DNA of 60,134 nt from Acidobacteria bacterium UBA7540 (GCA_002478145.1 DLMI01000092.1:1-60134); one strand, 5' to 3'; positions 7,799 to 15,688 are shown, numbered from the stretch's first letter. Made by a program: numbers and translations. The notes: a model not told the origin generated them from the letters alone.

Positions 7799-8298
7799 CA
7801 AGAGAGGTCACAGCTTGTAGCACAGCCCGGGAAACGCTGGGCTGTGAGTTGGCGGCGGAGGTGCTCCGCTCCTCGGGGAGACTGCGCCTGCGCGCCACCG
7901 GCGCCAGCATGCTGCCCGCCGTCTGGCCGGGTGATATCCTGTCTGTGCGCAGCCACGACGCCGCGGAAGCGCTTCCGGGTGACATCGTGTTGTTTGGGCG
8001 CGAGGGGAGGCTGGTGGCCCACCGCGTGGTGGAACGAACCCTCTGCCAGGACAGAATTCAATGGGTGACGCGCGGCGACAGCGTGGGCAGCAACGACGCG
8101 CCAGTTTCAAGCCACCAGTTGTTGGGCCGGGTTACGGCCATCGAGCGCGGCCGTCGCCGGCTCACCCCGCATCAGTCGCTCGCCAGCCGCCTTGCCTCGT
8201 GGATTCTTTCCCGGTCAGACCTTGCCACCCGGCTGCTGCTGCGACTTCAGCCGGAAACAAGAGTTTTCTCCCATAGCGCCCTGAAAGGGCGCGGGTAA
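7795..8298 (+). CDS. S26-family (signal peptidase-like) serine protease
   Basis: 167 residues. The catalytic serine motif GASMLPAVWPGDIL places Ser38; the second box is GRLVAHRVVE with His76 where bacterial type I signal peptidases have lysine, as in the S26B (SipW/ER-type) branch. A third conserved region, TRGDSVGSNDAPV, is present. No N-terminal membrane anchor is seen, unlike canonical signal peptidases, so it may act in the cytoplasm on the coupled precursor peptide, removing the leader. The last ten codons (SHSALKGRG) are encoded by a REP palindrome, which also supplies the stop; the native C-terminus has probably been replaced. Confidence 0.8.
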   Translation: MTREVTACSTARETLGCELAAEVLRSSGRLRLRATGASMLPAVWPGDILSVRSHDAAEALPGDIVLFGREGRLVAHRVVERTLCQDRIQWVTRGDSVGSNDAPVSSHQLLGRVTAIERGRRRLTPHQSLASRLASWILSRSDLATRLLLRLQPETRVFSHSALKGRG

Positions 8299-8446
8299 TG
8301 TAGCCGGGGGCAACGCCCCCGGAAAACGCAGCAAGAGGCTGAGAACCAAAAGCGCCCTGAAAGGGCGCGGGTAATGTAGCCGGGGGCAACGCCCCCGGTC
8401 AGGGCGCATACCAATACATTGAATCGACCCCGGAGGGGTCGCACGA
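8274..8446. repeat. REP palindrome cluster left of transposase remnant
   Basis: Two direct copies (8274-8330, 8351-8399) of gccctgaaagggc followed by gccgggggcaacgcccccgg, then the small palindrome gaccccggaggggtc. The inverted equivalents lie at 8901-9075 on the other side of the transposase. Confidence 0.9.
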
Positions 8447-8900
8447 GTGGCGCAAACCCTTGTTCGCGTTCTCGTCCACCTGATCTTTTCCACTAAAGGG
8501 CGCGCCAACCTTATATCCCCTGAAGTCGAAAGCGAGCTCCACGCGTATCTCGCCGGGAATCGCAAACGACCTTGATTCGCAATGTTTCGCGGTCAACGGG
8601 ACCGCCGACCACGTGCACATGCTGGTTTCTCAATCGAAAAACGTGGCGCTGGCGGAGCTAGTGGCCGAAGTGAAGAAAGGCTCGTCGAGGTGGATCAAGA
8701 CCAAGAGCGCGCCCTTGAGGAACTTCCATTGGCAGGACGGCTACGCTGCTTTTTCCGTCAGCGAGTCGAACGCGGCGTCCGTGCAGCAGTACATCGCCGA
8801 TCAGAAGGAACACCACCGGAAGAGGTCATTTCAGGAAGAACTCATTCAATTTCTGCGCAAACATGGGGTAGAATACGATGAGCGCTATGTTTGGACGTAG
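8447..8900 (+). pseudogene. REP-associated tyrosine transposase (IS200-like), frameshifted
   Basis: GTG at 8447 begins VAQTLVRVLVHLIFSTKG, typical of the short Y1/HUH transposases. After YLAG a one-base insertion in gccgggaatcgc (about 8560) shifts the frame; restoring it gives IANDLDSQCFAVNGTADHVHMLVS, containing the HUH motif HVH, then KKGSSRWIK and the catalytic-tyrosine helix QQYIADQKEHH, ending DERYVWT at 8900. One lesion therefore separates it from a complete protein of about 150 residues. It is flanked by inverted REP palindromes, as expected for RAYT elements, and lies between the S26 peptidase and kinase genes of the peptide cluster. Confidence 0.9.
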
Positions 8901-9075
8901 CCGGGCATGCGACCCCGCTCTGCGGGGTCAGCGTGCTGTGCGGGTGGTTCGCCTTTCCGGGGGCGTTGCCCCCGGCTACATTACCCGCGCCCTTTCGGGG
9001 CGCATGGCGGCGGGCGGGGCGCATCAGGGGCGTTGACCACGGCCATGTTTCGCACGGCCTTTCAGGGCGCCTTCG
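8901..9075. repeat. REP palindrome cluster right of transposase remnant
   Basis: Contains gaccccgctctgcggggtc, then ccgggggcgttgcccccgg, then gcccttt(c)ggggcg-type arms, in reverse order and orientation to 8274-8446. The pair brackets the transposase remnant. Confidence 0.85.
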
Positions 9076-9159
9076 GTCGGCTGGCATGTGGATAGGGGGC
9101 GTTCTGCCCGGGCATTCATATTCATTCCCTTCGGGGATAGAGGAGGCGCTATCAGCGCG

Positions 9160-10146
9160 TTGAGTACGGCAGTCCATGAGCTCGCCATCGACATCGGTGG
9201 GATGCCAATACTGGTCCGCACCGGCAGTGCGGAGTTTGCGCGCATGCTCGAGGACCGCTACGGGAAGTTTGTAACCGCGGAGGCGCCGGCTGCCGTGATG
9301 GAACTCGAGATCGAGCTGATTCCGCCCGGGAAGGTGTGCGACGCCGAGGATGTGAGCGTGCGCCGGGACGCCGGACGCTGGGTGATGGAGAGGGGCGACT
9401 TCCGCGCGGAATGGGATCCGCAATGCCGCCGGGGCTGGGTGCGGCAGAGCGCGAATCCTTATGCCATCGATGGTGTGCTGCGCATTCTGCACTCGCTCAT
9501 CCTGGCCCGCGAGGGCGGATTCCTGGTGCACGCCGCCAGCGCGGTTCGAAACGGTCGCGCCTTCTTGTTCTCCGGAGTCTCGGGAGCGGGGAAGACTACG
9601 ATCTCGCGCCTGGCGCCGCCGGATGTCGTGCTGCTCACGGATGAGATCTCCTACGTACGAGGATTCAGGATTCAGAAGGCAGGATTCAGAAGGCAGGATT
9701 CAGGATTCAGGATTCAGGATTCAGGAGTGAAAGGCACAGATTCCGGAATGCAAATTCCGGATTCCGAATCCCGAGCCCCGAGTCCCGAATCCGAAACCCA
9801 GTGTCCAGCTCCCAGTCCTCAGCCCCCAGTCCCTAGCCCCCAGCCCCCAGCCCCGGCTTTTGAGGCGTTTGGTACGCCGTTCGCGGGCGAGTTGGCGCGG
9901 CTGGGCGAAAACCTGCGCGCGCCCCTGGCCGCCCTTTACCTTCTTGCCCAAGGCCCGGAGAACCGGATCGAGCCCATGAGCGATGCCGAAGCGGCGCGGG
10001 AGCTGCTCCAGAACATCCTCTTCTTCGCCCGGGACGACGAACTGGCGGGGATGATTTTCCAGACTGTTTGCGATTTTGTGAGGCGCGTTCCAGTCCGCCG
10101 GCTGGTGTTCACTCCGGATGCGCGGGTGTGGGAGTTGATCGCATGA
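9160..10146 (+). CDS. HPr kinase-related kinase with repeat-encoded insertion
   Basis: 328 residues from TTG at 9160, which follows AGGAGG at a longish spacing; a GTG at 9088 is in frame but its codons overlap REP DNA. The core is an HprK-related fold: GGFLVHAASAVRNGRAFLFSG, the P-loop GVSGAGKTT (about residues 138-146), and VVLLTDEISYV as the Walker B/acidic strand. After VRG about 66 residues (9661-9857) are pure heptamer-repeat translation rich in Asp-Ser-Gly and then Pro-Ser-Gln; the conserved sequence resumes at FEAFGTPFAGELARLGENLRA. Related kinases phosphorylate the C-terminal serine of some lasso peptides, and the candidate precursor here ends in Ser. Whether the insertion is tolerated as a loop cannot be told. 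Confidence 0.8.
   Translation: MSTAVHELAIDIGGMPILVRTGSAEFARMLEDRYGKFVTAEAPAAVMELEIELIPPGKVCDAEDVSVRRDAGRWVMERGDFRAEWDPQCRRGWVRQSANPYAIDGVLRILHSLILAREGGFLVHAASAVRNGRAFLFSGVSGAGKTTISRLAPPDVVLLTDEISYVRGFRIQKAGFRRQDSGFRIQDSGVKGTDSGMQIPDSESRAPSPESETQCPAPSPQPPVPSPQPPAPAFEAFGTPFAGELARLGENLRAPLAALYLLAQGPENRIEPMSDAEAARELLQNILFFARDDELAGMIFQTVCDFVRRVPVRRLVFTPDARVWELIA
9661..9857. repeat. In-frame heptamer arrays inside the kinase gene
   Basis: Units ggattca (9661-9730), then attccgg/gagtccc words, then cagcccc/cagtccc (about 9800-9855), all at period 7. The inserted length keeps the reading frame. The first and second arrays are partly complementary. Confidence 0.85.
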
Positions 10147-10189
10147 GCCCGCTCTTTGGCCGGGGCTGGGTGATCGGAGTGGCTAGTGG

Positions 10190-10338
10190 CTAGCAGGCTG
10201 CGGGAAAACGCTTCCAAGCTGTCATTCTGAGCGAAGCGAAGAATCTCGCCCTGAGTATTTTCAAGACAATGCGAGATCCTTCGTCGCCTGCGGCTCCTCA
10301 GGATGACAGCCTCGAGGGGTTTTTCCGCAGCCTCCTAG
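10190..10338. repeat. MITE-like inverted-repeat element, copy B
   Basis: Ends ctagcaggctgcgg and ccgcagcctcctag; inner arms gtcattctgagcgaagcgaa and the near-complement cctcaggatgac. Homologous to 2358-2499 and 50345-50502. It lies in the kinase-pqqD junction. Confidence 0.85.
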
Positions 10339-10364
10339 TGGTTAATGGCCAGTTTCCAGCTTCC

Positions 10365-10423
10365 AGTTTCGATTTTCGATTTTCCAATTTCGATTTTCCA
10401 GTTTCGCTTTTCGATTTTCCAGT
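10365..10423. repeat. Heptanucleotide tandem array
   Basis: cgatttt/ccaattt/ccagttt/cgctttt words at period 7, just before the pqqD-like start. Confidence 0.85.
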
Positions 10424-10447
10424 TTGCACGGCAGGGGAGTTGATCGT

Positions 10448-10744
10448 ATGAGTCCACTTTACATCGCCCACAGCAAAGAGATCGCCGCGCGCGTGCTGGA
10501 CGGCGAAATGATGATCATGTCCGCCCGCGATTCCACCCTTTTCAGCCTGAACGAGTTGGGCACGATGATTTGGCAGGCGGCGGACGGCGCAACCTCACTC
10601 GAGGAGATCGTGGCGCAGAAGATTTGCCCTGAATATGAGGTGGAGCCGGGTCAAGCCCTCAAGGACGCGGAAACCTTTGTCCGGGAGCTGGCTGAGCACG
10701 GAATTCTGATACTTTCCGACAGACCGTTCGGCAAGGAGGAGTAG
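10448..10744 (+). CDS. PqqD-like peptide-binding protein (RRE domain)
   Basis: 98 residues from ATG at 10448, after GGGGAG; an upstream in-frame start at 10424 reads through repeat DNA. The sequence LDGEMMIMSARDSTLFSLNELGTMIWQAADG is the PqqD signature: a beta hairpin with the conserved Leu-Asn-Glx-x-Gly and Ile-Trp, followed by three helices ending in FVRELAEHGIL. Such proteins form a winged-helix RRE that binds the YxxP leader of a precursor peptide and presents it to a radical SAM or other enzyme. It fits the precursor at 7619 and the radical SAM gene at 11335. Confidence 0.85.
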   Translation: MSPLYIAHSKEIAARVLDGEMMIMSARDSTLFSLNELGTMIWQAADGATSLEEIVAQKICPEYEVEPGQALKDAETFVRELAEHGILILSDRPFGKEE

Positions 10745-10764
10745 GAAGGAAGCGCGGAACAACA

Positions 10765-11266
10765 ATGCTCGAACGGCAAGCAGCTAAGACATTTCGAGAT
10801 TTGCTGCTCCGGCAGAGGGCCCATGCCTTCGTCCTGGCAGTCTACAAAGCGACCGCACGCTTCCCCAGCCGGGAGATTTACGGGTTGACGAGCCAAATGA
10901 GGAGGGCCGCTATCTCCATTGCCGCCAACATCGCAGCGCGGCGTAGCCGCAACCAAAAGCAGATTCTTCGCTACGCTGCGCTCCGCTCAGAATGACATGT
11001 CATCCTGAGCGAAGCGAAGGATCTGCTTTTCTTCGCGCCACGCGACGAAGTTCGCCATTAGTACTACAGAGGGGTTTGCGAAACGCGGCAAGGCGGACAA
11101 GGCACGGTTCATGAATATTGCGGAAGGCTCCCTCGAGGAGAGCCGTTACTACCTGATCTTGTCACAGGATCTTGGTTACGGAAGCACGGGAGAGCTGATG
11201 GAGTTGCTGAACGAGGTCGGACGCTTGCTGAAAGGTTATTCACGAGCCATCGCGGCTTCCGTCTGA
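10765..11266 (+). pseudogene. Four-helix-bundle (23S rRNA-intervening-sequence type) protein, interrupted
   Basis: The 5' part reads MLERQAAKTFRDLLLRQRAH to MRRAAISIAANIA; after a 133-bp insert (10936-11068) the family sequence continues in another frame as EGFAKRGKADKARFMNIAEGSLEE and ends at 11266. Joining 10935 to 11069 restores an uninterrupted protein of about 122 residues, the usual size of the PF05635-type family. Its function is uncertain; such proteins are encoded in rRNA intervening sequences and as free genes. Its presence within the peptide cluster appears incidental. Confidence 0.85.
10936..11068. repeat. Palindromic insertion in the four-helix-bundle gene
   Basis: Two arms, aaaagcagattcttcgc and gcgaaggatctgctttt, meet at a central atgacatgtcat. 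The element disrupts the host gene exactly at 10936-11068. A related half copy is at about 37993-38047. Confidence 0.85.
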
Positions 11267-11318
11267 TTTCTGCTTCTTGCTTCTTGATTCTTGCTTCTTG
11301 ATTCTTGCTTCCTGCTTC
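11265..11318. repeat. Heptanucleotide tandem array
   Basis: ttcttgc/ttcttga/ttcctgc units at period 7 between the four-helix-bundle remnant and the radical SAM gene. Confidence 0.85.
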
Positions 11319-11334
11319 ATGGAGCGCGGATTTT

Positions 11335-12510
11335 ATGGCCACACTAATGGAGGAGATGAACGAACGGGCGCTGAAGGCGGGTGTGCCTCTGAGCGTCCAG
11401 CTCGATGTGACGTACCGCTGCAACGAGCGTTGCGTCCACTGCTACCTGGACCACGACGATCACGGTGAGATGAGCGCCGCGGAGATCATGGACGTACTCG
11501 ACCAACTGGCCGAGGCCGGCGTTTTCTTCCTCTGCTTGAGCGGCGGCGAAGTGCTGATGCGCATGGACTTCTTCCGCATCCTGGAATACGCCCGCTCCCT
11601 GCTCTTCTGCGTCAAGGTCAAGACCAACGCCTTCATGATCCGCGAGAAAGAGGCGGCCCGCCTGTGTGAGCTGGGAGTGCAGGCGGTGCAAGTCAGCATC
11701 TATTCGCACCGCCCGGAGGTCCACGACGCCATTACCAAGCTGCCCGGCTCACTGAAGCGCTCGATTGCCGGAATGCGCTTGCTCCGTGGGCGCGGGATGA
11801 AGACGATCATCGCCAACGTGCTCATGCGCTCGAACCTGAACGACTACGCGGGCGTCAAGGCGCTGGCTAAGGAACTGGGGGCCGAGTACACCATCGACCC
11901 GACCATCACGCCCAAGATGGATGGGGACCGCTCCATCCTGCCTCTGGGAATCGGCGACGACGACTTGCAGCAGGCCTTTCACAACGGCGACTTGGTGGGC
12001 AACGTGGAGGAGTTCTGCGCGCCTCCCCCGGCCGTGAATGACGATGTGCTCGACGGACTCCCGTGCAGCGCCGGCCATACGGCCTGCTACATTTCTCCCT
12101 ACGGGGACGTTTATCCCTGCGTGCAGTTTCCGCTGCCCACCGGCAACGTGCGCAAGCAGAGGTTCCTGGAGATCTGGCGGCACTCGCCGCAAATGAACGA
12201 AGTGCGCTCCATCCATGCCCGTGACCTGCCGGTCTGCTCCACGTGCACGCACGTGGGTTCCTGCACGCGCTGTCCCGGCCTGGCCTACATGGAAGGCAAC
12301 ATGCGCGGCCCATCCTCGCAGGACTGCGAAAAATCCTTCGCCCGCACCGGACTTCTTTCCGCCAACATGATCCTCAAGAATGCTTCGCGCGCCCAGCCCA
12401 CCCTGGTGCAGATCGCCGGGGTGCGGCCACCCCAGGCCTCTCCCCTCAGCCGGATCATCGATGCGGCCCCCTCTGCACCGCCTTCCGAGGAATCGGTCAC
12501 CCGCCTTTAG
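11335..12510 (+). CDS. Radical SAM/SPASM peptide-modifying enzyme
   Basis: 391 residues from ATG 11335 (GGAG ten bases upstream). The 4Fe-4S/SAM motif is CNERCVHC (Cys29, Cys33, Cys36), with LSGGEVLMRMDF as the SAM-binding GGE. The C-terminal SPASM region carries CSAGHTACYISPYGDVYPC and then CSTCTHVGSCTRCPG, enough cysteines for two auxiliary clusters. This architecture matches PqqE-like and sactipeptide/ranthipeptide-type maturases that work with a PqqD partner. Substrate is presumably the precursor at 7619, whose two cysteines or nearby residues could be cross-linked. The last 45 residues form a Pro/Ser-rich tail of no known role. Confidence 0.9.
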   Translation: MATLMEEMNERALKAGVPLSVQLDVTYRCNERCVHCYLDHDDHGEMSAAEIMDVLDQLAEAGVFFLCLSGGEVLMRMDFFRILEYARSLLFCVKVKTNAFMIREKEAARLCELGVQAVQVSIYSHRPEVHDAITKLPGSLKRSIAGMRLLRGRGMKTIIANVLMRSNLNDYAGVKALAKELGAEYTIDPTITPKMDGDRSILPLGIGDDDLQQAFHNGDLVGNVEEFCAPPPAVNDDVLDGLPCSAGHTACYISPYGDVYPCVQFPLPTGNVRKQRFLEIWRHSPQMNEVRSIHARDLPVCSTCTHVGSCTRCPGLAYMEGNMRGPSSQDCEKSFARTGLLSANMILKNASRAQPTLVQIAGVRPPQASPLSRIIDAAPSAPPSEESVTRL

Positions 12511-12868
12511 TGCGACGATCCACAGATTACGCAGATCTCGCAGATAATCCGGCTCCCCTTGGCGCCCAGCCCAACTTGCTGAGCGCGACCCCTTCGGGGC
12601 GCGTTCAACCCGAATTCCGAACTTGGACTCGTCTGTCATCCTGAGCCCGCCGTGCTTTCGGGCGGGCGAACCGCCGAGTGTGTCAAAATGCCACACTCAT
12701 GCGCGAGCCTGCATATCCCCAGCATTCTTCTAACCCCTTGAAAACACATGGGAACTTTGTTCGCTGGCGCAGAACGCTTCAAGAAAATGAGAAGAGTGCG
12801 ACAAATGGGAATCCCGTCCACATCAGATCAGGCAGACCCGAAAGTAGTATCAATCTGTGAATTCGGGG
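12511..12868. other. Convergent intergenic region with degenerate repeats
   Basis: 358 bp between two converging gene groups. It holds gtcatcctgagcccgccgtg followed by ctttcgggcgggcg (about 12637-12668), related to the palindromic repeats elsewhere, and a block at 12832-12851 that matches the tail of the repeat at 2069-2200. No gene and no clear terminator hairpin with a T-run were seen. Confidence 0.5.
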
Positions 12869-14044
12869 CTATTCGGCGTTTGCGGCGCGCCGGCGAAGCG
12901 CGCGCCAGAGGCTTTTTATGCCGGCTTCACCGAACCACCATGCGGTCTGGCAGGCGATGCGGAAAGGCCGCAAGGCGTAATAAAGGAAAAAGAGCGAGTC
13001 GGGGAGAGGAAGGAATTCGCACTCGGCCAGCGTTGGGATGAAGAGGTGGATGGCGAGATAATGCAGCCTGCGCGTCGGCGTTTTGAGCAACCGAAGGGAG
13101 AAGAGGATTTCGGAGACACTTGGGAATCCGACAGCGCGCGGGGCGCCGGAGCCGCGCGGCGTTTTCAAACCAAAGGCGGGGTTGATGGGGGTATCGAAAA
13201 GAGCGGCACAAGCCGCGAGGCAGGATCGAACGGCCTCCTCCCAGCCCAGCCACTTCGCTTTCTCGCTCACCTTCTCCCAGTCGATGGCGCCGCGGGAACA
13301 TAACCGGTCAAGGTCGATGAGCCATTTGAGAGAAGGCCCGCCGTGCCGACTTGCATGCACCGCCAGGTATAGAAACTCCCACTCCGCGCTTAATGCAAAG
13401 GTGGGGACTCCGCAAAAGCTCTTGCGAGCCGCATCTGACCAGATTTCCTCGAGCAACTCACGCTCGAGTGGGCCTCCCCACACCAGCCCGCAGTGGAGCT
13501 CAAGCGCGTAGCTGCACATGTGGTTCTGTGGCGTCATCATCGTGCAACCTCTGCCGTAACGCGCCACAAGGTGCAGGAGACGCGGCTGGGTGAACTCGGG
13601 TTCATACCCTGAAGACAAAAGGAGGTGGAAAGCCTCGGCCACGTTTTTCGAGGGAATGAGAATGTCGAGGTCGGCACAAGCACGCAGGGCGGCGTCGCCA
13701 TAGAGTGACTTAGCCAAGCCGATGCCTTTCAGCGGTATGACGGGTACTCCGGCGTCAGCGAGCATGCGGAGGATCCTGGCCAAGTCGATGGCAAGTATCT
13801 CGTTTCGAATCGCGTTGAATCGGAAGATTGTCGTCCACTCTGAGCGGACGGGGTCGGGGACGCCGGAAAAGTCAAGCGTGCGGAGACCCGCATAGAGCAG
13901 GGGAAAGACCTCGAATATCCTGGCGCGTTCGAGGAGGAGAGGCCACTGCAACGGGCACGCCAGCAAGCTCAGCGTCCGCTCCCGCGCCTCGGGTGAAAGC
14001 TGGGCGCGAGCCAGCAACAAACACAGTTCATCTTCGGGAGACAT
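12869..14044 (-). CDS. Nucleotidyltransferase family protein (NTP_transf_5 type)
   Basis: 391 residues. The motif PVIPLKGIGLAKSLYGD (about residues 101-117) followed by RACADLDILIP with the metal-binding Asp125 and Asp127 is characteristic of the PF14907-type nucleotidyltransferases found in RiPP and exopolysaccharide-linked clusters. The remainder is the helical region with HASRHGGPSLKWLIDLDRL. In some lasso clusters such enzymes act with HPr-kinase-like kinases on the peptide C-terminus; a comparable role is plausible here. It starts 9 nt after the stop of the permease gene, as the last gene of the minus-strand operon. Confidence 0.85.
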   Translation of the reverse strand: MSPEDELCLLLARAQLSPEARERTLSLLACPLQWPLLLERARIFEVFPLLYAGLRTLDFSGVPDPVRSEWTTIFRFNAIRNEILAIDLARILRMLADAGVPVIPLKGIGLAKSLYGDAALRACADLDILIPSKNVAEAFHLLLSSGYEPEFTQPRLLHLVARYGRGCTMMTPQNHMCSYALELHCGLVWGGPLERELLEEIWSDAARKSFCGVPTFALSAEWEFLYLAVHASRHGGPSLKWLIDLDRLCSRGAIDWEKVSEKAKWLGWEEAVRSCLAACAALFDTPINPAFGLKTPRGSGAPRAVGFPSVSEILFSLRLLKTPTRRLHYLAIHLFIPTLAECEFLPLPDSLFFLYYALRPFRIACQTAWWFGEAGIKSLWRALRRRAANAE

Positions 14045-14053
14045 CGTGATTCC

Positions 14054-14848
14054 TCAGAAGTGGCTGAGCGTGCCGGTGATCCTCGCCCACCGGACACCCA
14101 AGTGAAAGGCCAGCAGGCTTAGTGGCAAACCGACCAGAGCGAAGACCCCCAACACTCCGATCTGCGGAAGCAACTCGGGGATGGAGGCGTTGCGCAGGAG
14201 CGCCGCCCGCATCCCCACCAGGGCGTGGGTGATGGGCAGGAGCTGACCAGCGTCCTGAAGAAAACGTGGCAGCACCTCGAGCGGGTAGAACACGCCTCCT
14301 AACAACCAGGAAAGGCCCCCGAAAAGCCATAAGAAGGGGTCACCCCGCTTAAAGACCAGGGTGAAGGTCGCCGAAAGGATTCCGATGCTGCTGAAGGCAG
14401 CGACCGATAAGAGGAAAATCAGCAGCACGGCCAGGAGGTTCACCCGGGCAAGCGACAGCCCAAACATCGTTCCGGCAAGCAGGTAGAACACGGCATCGAG
14501 GGCGGCGCGCAGGAACGGGTAGAGCGAAGAAAAAAGCACGAAGGCGACCGGGGAGGTAGGCGTGACCAGGACCATCTTCAGTGTGCCCAGCGGCTGATTC
14601 CCCCGGATGGCCTGCGCGAAGCAAACCAGAGAGGTACTCATATAGCCGTTGACGGCCATTCCCACCAGGATGAAGGGAAACGGCTCATAGCCCCGAAAAG
14701 CGGCTTTGCCCAGTATCCGAGCCAGGAAATAAAACGCTCCGATACTCACCAGGATATCCACCACCTGAAAGGCGAAGGAAAGTTTGTAACTGAGGTCCGT
14801 AATCAGGTCGCGCTTGAAGAAGGCCCAAGCTTTCCAGGCTACTGGCAT
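14054..14848 (-). CDS. ABC-2 type transporter permease
   Basis: 264 residues from the ATG at 14848, overlapping the ATPase stop by 10 nt; longer in-frame starts lie inside the ATPase gene. Six hydrophobic segments are visible, the first after AWAFFKRDLITDLSYKLSFAF, with the family's charged loop RGNQPLGTLKMVLVTPTS between the second and third. ABC-2 permeases of this kind export polysaccharides, peptides or drugs. With the preceding ATPase it should form the exporter of the peptide cluster or, less likely, an independent transporter. Confidence 0.85.
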   Translation of the reverse strand: MPVAWKAWAFFKRDLITDLSYKLSFAFQVVDILVSIGAFYFLARILGKAAFRGYEPFPFILVGMAVNGYMSTSLVCFAQAIRGNQPLGTLKMVLVTPTSPVAFVLFSSLYPFLRAALDAVFYLLAGTMFGLSLARVNLLAVLLIFLLSVAAFSSIGILSATFTLVFKRGDPFLWLFGGLSWLLGGVFYPLEVLPRFLQDAGQLLPITHALVGMRAALLRNASIPELLPQIGVLGVFALVGLPLSLLAFHLGVRWARITGTLSHF

Positions 14849-15636
14849 GAGGTTGCTCCCACCGCCCTCTCGAAGGCCGCCGTCAAGTCCTCCCCGCCGC
14901 AGGCTTTCTTGATTTCCCCGGGCGTTCCAATTCTCACGATCTGGCCGCGATGCAGAATTGCCAGCCGATCGCACACTTGTTCGGCTTCCAGCAGGCTGTG
15001 GGTGACCAGCAGCACCGTTTTGCCAAGCTTAGCCACCACTCGCTCCCGCAGGAACTTGCGAATCTCCCCCTGCAACACCGGGTCAAGACTCCGAGTCGGC
15101 TCATCCAGAAGCAACAATTCAGGGTCAGTCAGAAGCGCTCTGGCCAGGGCCAGCCGATGCTTCATCCCTTCCGAGTAGAGTTGAAAGGGAACGTCGCTGC
15201 CGCCCTCCAATCCCACCAGGTCCAATACCGTTTGGATTTTTCTCCTGGCTTCTCGAGGCGATAGATTATTCAGCAGCGCAAAGAACTCCATATTTCTCAT
15301 TCCCGTCAAGCGCGGATAGAAATTCTCTGACGCTGAGGGACAATAGCTAACCACCTTTCTAACCTGCCCGGCTTCCCTCACCACGTCGTAACCGCATATT
15401 GTGGCCTCTCCGCCGGTAGGAAGCAAAAGGGTGGAGAGAATCTCCAGCAACGTAGTCTTCCCCGCCCCGTTCGGCCCCAGCAATCCCAGCGCCTCGCCTT
15501 GAAAGACTTCCAGGCTGATCCCTTTCAACACCTCCGTTCCCCCCTTCTTTGGGGGATTCTTTTGAAGTGTCTGGAGGATTTTCCCGACTGAGAACGTCTT
15601 GGTGAGCTTTTGGATCGCAATGGCCACCATGCTCAT
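14839..15636 (-). CDS. ABC transporter ATP-binding protein
   Basis: 265 residues from ATG at 15636. Walker A GPNGAGKTT, Q-loop region, signature YSEGMKHRLALARAL in place of LSGGQ, Walker B LLLLDEPT and the switch histidine in VTHSLLEAE are all present. The short KNPPKKGG linker before VLKGISLEV is common in ABC-2 exporters of the CcmA/DrrA type. First gene of the ATPase-permease-nucleotidyltransferase operon. An earlier in-frame start at 15720 reads through the arm of a fold-back repeat and is rejected. Confidence 0.9.
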   Translation of the reverse strand: MSMVAIAIQKLTKTFSVGKILQTLQKNPPKKGGTEVLKGISLEVFQGEALGLLGPNGAGKTTLLEILSTLLLPTGGEATICGYDVVREAGQVRKVVSYCPSASENFYPRLTGMRNMEFFALLNNLSPREARRKIQTVLDLVGLEGGSDVPFQLYSEGMKHRLALARALLTDPELLLLDEPTRSLDPVLQGEIRKFLRERVVAKLGKTVLLVTHSLLEAEQVCDRLAILHRGQIVRIGTPGEIKKACGGEDLTAAFERAVGATSCQ

Positions 15637-15688
15637 AGACTGTTGAAATTTCCCCCTCTCACCGGCAGCGCCAAAGGGCCAGGGGAAA

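Larger units (their letters stand above)
10130..10460. repeat. Duplicated gene junction flanking an insert
   Basis: The sequence gggagttgatcgcatgag plus cccgctctt at 10130-10157 recurs with four changes at 10434-10460. The first copy is the end of the kinase gene overlapping an ATGA; the second is the start of the pqqD-like gene. Between them lie MITE copy B and a heptamer array. The two genes probably once overlapped at one junction. Confidence 0.7.

Noticed and set aside
8842..9531. 229-residue minus-strand frame
   Set aside because: Runs through REP DNA and antisense to the kinase; no recognisable motif.
7619..15636. Lasso peptide cluster
   Set aside because: YxxP leader, kinase and nucleotidyltransferase fit, but no cyclase or transglutaminase-like protease is present and a radical SAM enzyme is.
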